Positions 42,317 through 46,288 of a stretch of 46,288 nucleotides of DNA are shown here, in pieces. The stretch spans positions 1 through 46,288 of the forward strand of contig JAEYSJ010000363.1 of the NCBI GenBank assembly GCA_023434855.1, given 5' to 3'. The position numbers and the translations under genes are program-made. Positions within the stretch are counted from its first letter, which is position 1. Each line of letters starts with the position of its first letter. This DNA comes from Bacillota bacterium (GTDB taxonomy: Bacteria; Bacillota_C; Negativicutes; JAEYSJ01). The notes under the pieces were generated by a model, which saw only the letters and a program-made list of their open reading frames with translations, was not told where the DNA came from and searched no databases.

Positions 42317-43492
42317 TTGCTAAGTATGTCGCCCCTGGGGGCACTGTTCACCGCTCAATTCCTATCCGCCTTCGTGGATAACATGATTTTATTTATTGTC
42401 CAGGCCATTATCAGGAGGGATGCTTTTCCGGATTACTATCTGCCTTTCGTGCAAAGTACTTTTCTGGCGTCATATATACTATTATCGCCTTGGGTTGGTC
42501 GTTTCGCTGATAAAAAACCCAAAGCGGAGGTGCTGATCGTTGGCAATATTGTTAAAACCGCCGGGGTTTTGTTGCTTTTATTTGGCTGCAATCCTGCAAT
42601 CAGTTATGCGGTGGTTGGAGTAGGGGCAGTAATTTATAGCCCGGCCAAGTATGGCATATTACCATTTCTCACCCGTGGTGAGAACGAATTACTCAGGGCC
42701 AACTCGGGTCTGGAAAGCTACACCATTCTTGCTATTTTAACAGGCTCAGTGGCAGGCGGCTTTTTATCCGATATATCTATAACCCTTGCTCTCGGTGCCT
42801 GCGTGCTCTTATATGCCGCTTCAATCGCGGTTAATACAATTATTCCGAAAAGCCCGGGGAACAGGGCTATCGGCTATAAAAACGCCATTTATGAATTTTT
42901 TGTAGACACAGCTGTTTTGCTGCGCAATCCTCAGAGTCATTATTCACTAATTGGCACCGGTTCATTTTGGATGGCTTCCGCCGCACTGCGGATGATTATC
43001 TTTGCCTGGGTACCCCTTACTTTGGGAATAACCAGTGGTACCAGTATAGGTATGATTATTGCCGTCACCGGAGTAGGCATTGCCATCGGGGCAGTCATTA
43101 CTCCATACCTAATCAGTATCCGAACTTATCAGCGCACTGTTTGGTTCGGTTTTGCCATGGGGCTGGTAATCCTGGCATTCCTCAAGATTACCAGTCTGGC
43201 GGTGACCATTATTTGCCTGCTGCTGGTGGGAGTATTGGGGGGTATCTACATTGTTCCCATGAATGCCTGCCTGCAGCAGGTAGGCCATCAAACCGTTGGA
43301 GCAGGCAAGACAATAGCTGTACAAAACTTTGTTGAAAATACCTTCATGTTTATCGGTGTCGGTGCTTACACTTTGGCTACCAAGGTGGGGCTGGGCATCA
43401 ATACCTGTTTGGGTTTGACCGCTTTGGTACTCTTGATATTAGTCGGGTATATATTCCTGTTTTCCCGAAAAAGAAACAGTTTATCTTACTAA
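42317..43492 (+). CDS. lplT: LplT-like lysophospholipid transporter (MFS)
   Basis: A 391-aa MFS protein with about 12 membrane helices. It begins SPLGALFTAQFLSAFVDNMI, and the first loop has the MFS-A-like pattern VGRFADKKPKAEV. TTG 42317 follows AGGAGG at 42301-42306 by 10 bases; ATG 42326 is possible. The distance to aas is 2 bases. In E. coli LplT flips lysophospholipid to the inner leaflet for Aas. No terminator is obvious before the ilv promoter at 43523. Confidence 0.85.
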   Translation: MLSMSPLGALFTAQFLSAFVDNMILFIVQAIIRRDAFPDYYLPFVQSTFLASYILLSPWVGRFADKKPKAEVLIVGNIVKTAGVLLLLFGCNPAISYAVVGVGAVIYSPAKYGILPFLTRGENELLRANSGLESYTILAILTGSVAGGFLSDISITLALGACVLLYAASIAVNTIIPKSPGNRAIGYKNAIYEFFVDTAVLLRNPQSHYSLIGTGSFWMASAALRMIIFAWVPLTLGITSGTSIGMIIAVTGVGIAIGAVITPYLISIRTYQRTVWFGFAMGLVILAFLKITSLAVTIICLLLVGVLGGIYIVPMNACLQQVGHQTVGAGKTIAVQNFVENTFMFIGVGAYTLATKVGLGINTCLGLTALVLLILVGYIFLFSRKRNSLSY

Positions 43493-43522
43493 TAGAATAC
43501 TGGTTTAATGCCTTAAAAGGGG

Positions 43523-43551
43523 TTGACAGGGAATGGATTTTTTTGTACGAT
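43523..43551 (+). promoter_or_regulatory. Promoter of ilvBN
   Basis: TTGACA (43523-43528), a 17-base spacer and TACGAT (43546-43551) form a sigma-A promoter just upstream of the T-box leader. Confidence 0.75.
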
Positions 43552-43559
43552 AATCAAAA

Positions 43560-43852
43560 ATGAATAACGTTTGCAGACGATGAACAGAAGAGTAATTATT
43601 TTCGGAATATTCACAGCGAACTGGGAATGGTGAGAGCCAGTAATATAGATTATAATGAAAATCATCTGTGAGTTGCGGGCTGAATTTGAGTAAGCTGCGC
43701 CGGGCCTCTTTCGAGGAATCGCCGCCCGTTATTGCGTGCGAGTATCGGGTATTATGCCCTGTACGATGAGAGATTATGGCGGGCAGCCATAGTAATTTGG
43801 GTGGTATCGCGGATTAACCTCCGTCCCATATAAATGGGACGAAGGTTTTTTT
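43560..43852 (+). promoter_or_regulatory. T-box riboswitch controlling ilvBN (Ile specifier likely)
   Basis: The conserved T-box sequence GGGTGGTATCGCGG is at 43799-43812. Upstream, Stem I shows GAAGAGTAATT with the AGTA bulge, a distal loop (GAACTGGGAATGGTGAGAGCC), and on the 3' side ATAATGAAAATCATC. In that last part GAAAATCA places ATC (Ile) in the specifier position. The terminator follows: AACCTCCGTCCCAT (43816-43829) pairs with ATGGGACGAAGGTT, then T7. Uncharged tRNA-Ile should favour the antiterminator and allow ilvB expression. Confidence 0.9.
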
Positions 43853-43916
43853 ATTAATACAGGAAATTATCATGTGTTTTTTAAATATATAGAAGAAGCT
43901 GGGAGGGCGAGTAGCT

Positions 43917-45614
43917 TTGGAAATGTTGGGTGCTGCTGCAGTAATTGAATGCTTGAAGGCTGAAGGGGTGGAAATGGTATTTGGCTATCCGGGAGGAGCT
44001 GTATTAACGCTTTATGATGCATTATATAAAGCTAATTTCCCCCATATTTTAACTCGTCACGAGCAAGGCGCAGTTCATGCCGCCGACGGTTATGCACGTG
44101 CAACGGGGAGAACGGGAGTTTGTTTTGCCACTTCAGGACCAGGGGGAACCAATCTGATTACCGGTATTGCAACCGCTTACATGGATTCTATCCCGTTAGT
44201 GGCGATTACCGGTCAGGTAGGTGTATCGCTTATCGGGAAAGATTCTTTTCAGGAAGCGGACATCTGCGGTATTACTACCCCGATTACCAAACATAATTAT
44301 CTGGTAAAGAAGGTTCAGGATCTGCCCCGGGTGATGAAGGAAGCCTTCTATATTGCTCGGACCGGGCGGCCCGGACCGGTGGTTATTGATATTTCCAAAG
44401 ACGTTTTTAATGCAACCCTGGATTATGTATATCCGGAGGTTATCCGGCTTAAAGGATATTGCCCATTATTTGCCGGCAATCCGGCGAATGTTGATCTGGT
44501 GGTTCATGCCTTGGAGAAGGCAAAAAAGCCGGTAGTCTTCGTCGGTGGCGGGGTTAATCTGTCTGATACGGCCGGAGAACTGCGTAAATTCATAGAAATA
44601 ACGGGGTTTCCCGTGATCTCCAGTCTAATGGGCTTAGGCTGTATTCCCAGTGACGCACCCCAACAGCTGGGAATGGTAGGTATGCATGGGACTTATGCTG
44701 CCAATATGGCCACCGTTGAATGTGACCTTTTATTAGGCATTGGTGTCCGGTTTGATGACCGGGTAACAGGTCTGGTTAGAGATTTTGCTCCTAAGGCTAA
44801 AATAGTGCATTTTGATATTGACCCGGCTGAGGTGAATAAAAATGTGCGTGCGGATTTACGGGTTGTTGGCGATCTAAGATGGTCTTTGCCGCTGCTGTGT
44901 GAAAAAATGGCGGTACACAGTCCTGAGCAGTGGCAAGCCGGCGTTGCAGCATGGAACGAACATGTGCAGGCATTGAAACAGGAAAGGCCACTATCCTACA
45001 GTCCGTCTTCAGAAAGCGTTATGCCACAGGCGGTCATCAGGAAAGTGAGCGAACTTAACCGGAATGACTCCATCATTGTGACTGATGTTGGGCAGCATCA
45101 GATGTGGACCGCACAGTATTATGATTTTGAAAGGCCGCGTTCGTTATTAACTTCAGGCGGACTGGGAACGATGGGGTATGGTTTGCCGGCAGCTATCGGT
45201 GCCCAAATGGGTCTGCCGGGGAAAAAGATTGTTTTGTTTACCGGGGACGGCAGTATTATGATGAACTGTCAGGAGCTGGCTACGGTGGCTGATAATGAAC
45301 TGCCAATTAAGATCATAATAATGAATAATCAGGTTTTGGGAATGGTCAGTCAATGGCAGCGAATGTTTTATGGAGAGCGTTACTCTCATTCCAGCATCAA
45401 GGGACGCACCGATTTTGTAAAGCTTGCGGAAGCAATGGGAGTTACCGGTTTACGCGTAACGCAACCTGAAGAATTAACTGCCATATTGGAAAAAGCTCTG
45501 CAGATGGAGGGACCGGTTCTTGTCGATGTGCTATTGCCTGCAACGGAGGATGTGCTGCCGATGGTTCCGGCCGGTGGCCGCCTGGACCAAATGATTCTGG
45601 GAGGGATTGACTGA
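43917..45614 (+). CDS. ilvB: Acetolactate synthase large subunit
   Basis: The 565-aa enzyme (TPP-dependent) condenses pyruvate with pyruvate or 2-ketobutyrate, the first common step of branched-chain amino acid synthesis. The order is N-terminal PYR domain (GYPGGAVLTLYDALY, with E in RHEQGAVHAADGYARATG), central FAD-binding-like domain, and C-terminal TPP domain with GDGSIMMNCQELATVADNEL and IMNNQ. TTG 43917 follows GGGAGGG (43901-43907) by 9 bases; in-frame ATG 43923 is too far. Length is typical of anabolic AHAS. Its stop overlaps the ilvN start by one base, and the T-box governs both. Confidence 0.96.
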   Translation: MEMLGAAAVIECLKAEGVEMVFGYPGGAVLTLYDALYKANFPHILTRHEQGAVHAADGYARATGRTGVCFATSGPGGTNLITGIATAYMDSIPLVAITGQVGVSLIGKDSFQEADICGITTPITKHNYLVKKVQDLPRVMKEAFYIARTGRPGPVVIDISKDVFNATLDYVYPEVIRLKGYCPLFAGNPANVDLVVHALEKAKKPVVFVGGGVNLSDTAGELRKFIEITGFPVISSLMGLGCIPSDAPQQLGMVGMHGTYAANMATVECDLLLGIGVRFDDRVTGLVRDFAPKAKIVHFDIDPAEVNKNVRADLRVVGDLRWSLPLLCEKMAVHSPEQWQAGVAAWNEHVQALKQERPLSYSPSSESVMPQAVIRKVSELNRNDSIIVTDVGQHQMWTAQYYDFERPRSLLTSGGLGTMGYGLPAAIGAQMGLPGKKIVLFTGDGSIMMNCQELATVADNELPIKIIIMNNQVLGMVSQWQRMFYGERYSHSSIKGRTDFVKLAEAMGVTGLRVTQPEELTAILEKALQMEGPVLVDVLLPATEDVLPMVPAGGRLDQMILGGID

Positions 45615-46156
45615 TGAAGTATACATTAGCTGTTTTGGCGGAAAACAGACCGGGTGTACTGACACACATCGCCGGACTCATCAGCCGCCGGGCTTTTAAT
45701 ATTGAAAGCATTGCTGCCGGCCATACAGAGGAGGCCGATACTACCAGGATTACCATTGGTGTAGAAGTTGATGACGAACTCGAATTAGAACAGGTAGTCA
45801 ATCAGTTGGCAAAACTAGTTGACGTGATTAAGATTGTCAATCTCACTTATGTGGACTCCATTCAACGGGAACTGGCTCTCATCAAAGTTAAAGCCAGCAA
45901 GGTGAATCGTTCCGAGCTTGTCAGTATTGTAGAAATTTTCCGGGCTAAAATTGTTGATGTAAACCGGGAAACTATGGCCATTGAACTTACCGGCGAGGAA
46001 AGCAAGATTGACGCTTTGTGTGAAGTGCTGATGGATTTCGGAATTATTGAGATTGTCCGCACAGGTAAAATTGCACTTTCCCGGGGGCCGGTTCCGGCCA
46101 AAGAAATGGAAGAAGGGTCAACAATGAACAGCGGTTTCTTCATTAAAGAAATTTAA
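45614..46156 (+). CDS. ilvN: Acetolactate synthase small (regulatory) subunit
   Basis: A 180-aa protein. The N-terminal ACT domain (about 1-75, YTLAVLAENRPGVLTHIAGL, then RRAFNIESIAAGHTE) binds valine for feedback inhibition. The C-terminal part (about 80-160) contacts the large subunit and stimulates it. The length is slightly above the roughly 165 of many small subunits. ATG 45614 overlaps the ilvB stop (TGATG), as typical for coupled synthesis. Tail sequence GPVPAKEMEEGS is not conserved. Confidence 0.95.
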   Translation: MKYTLAVLAENRPGVLTHIAGLISRRAFNIESIAAGHTEEADTTRITIGVEVDDELELEQVVNQLAKLVDVIKIVNLTYVDSIQRELALIKVKASKVNRSELVSIVEIFRAKIVDVNRETMAIELTGEESKIDALCEVLMDFGIIEIVRTGKIALSRGPVPAKEMEEGSTMNSGFFIKEI

Positions 46157-46237
46157 ATAGGAAATTCTCTCGAAGAAAAACCCGCGAAAAATGAAGTGCC
46201 CCCTGTCAAGTAGACAGTAGAAAAAATAAAAATTTCT

Positions 46238-46275
46238 GACACCAATCAATTATTGCTGGTTGGTGTCATTTTTTA
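46238..46275 (+). terminator. Terminator downstream of ilvN
   Basis: GACACCAATCA (46238-46248) pairs with TGGTTGGTGTC (46257-46267, one wobble), followed by a T-run. The next ilv gene (ilvC) is not seen before the window ends. Confidence 0.65.
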
Positions 46276-46288
46276 TGCTACTGAACAC

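Overview
The window looks like chromosomal DNA of an endospore-forming, double-membraned Firmicute (Negativicutes, probably Sporomusaceae or a close relative). The evidence is the mixture of Firmicute features (AGGAGG-type ribosome sites, many GTG/TTG starts, a T-box leader, a GerMN-domain lipoprotein) with outer-membrane proteins (an LptD/OstA-like protein and a YaiO-like beta-barrel, ending in F and W). The genus assignment is inference.

Layout. 1-576: 3' end of an amidohydrolase gene. 1094-8169: a plus-strand exopolysaccharide cluster (HEAT-repeat membrane protein, processive GT2 synthase, exported rhodanese-like protein, outer-membrane barrel, possible 37-aa membrane peptide, exported polysaccharide deacetylase, exported GH16 glucanase) closed by a strong terminator and preceded by a sigma-54-like promoter. 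8409-9566: MOT1-type molybdate transporter. 9690-13000: ferritin-like protein, secreted protein of unknown function, OstA/LptD-like protein. 13249-14373: an orphan with a coiled-coil start and a phage-virion-like beta domain. 14594-17707: secreted GH18 hydrolase, AMIN-amidase and GerMN lipoprotein (envelope or spore wall). 18903-21287: glycogen phosphorylase. 21321-26740: two-component system divergent from a MacAB-like efflux operon. 27011-27799: DUF5714 protein whose reading frame contains an in-frame UGA that looks like selenocysteine. 28021-33927: ABC-F protein, exonuclease, RluA-type pseudouridine synthase, metallophosphoesterase, S41 protease. 34131-35475: DAHP synthase behind a complete aromatic-leader-peptide attenuator. 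35559-43492: small protein, then TetR regulator, DUF2339, DUF3999, Aas-like acyltransferase/acyl-ACP synthetase and LplT-like transporter in one tightly packed operon. 43523-46156: T-box-controlled ilvBN.

How it works together. Three regulatory designs can be read directly: amino-acid sensing by leader-peptide attenuation (aromatic pathway), amino-acid sensing by T-box (branched-chain pathway), and self-regulated envelope lipid recycling (TetR palindrome at the operon start). Much of the remaining content concerns the cell envelope: polysaccharide synthesis, trimming and export, outer-membrane assembly, peptidoglycan hydrolysis and lysophospholipid repair.

Most notable: the putative UGA-selenocysteine in the DUF5714 protein, the unannotated 45-codon aromatic leader, the synthase-dependent polysaccharide cluster of a diderm Firmicute, and two families of intergenic palindromic repeats, one of which has an invariant loop and compensating stem changes. 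No rRNA, tRNA, CRISPR array or intact insertion sequence was recognised.
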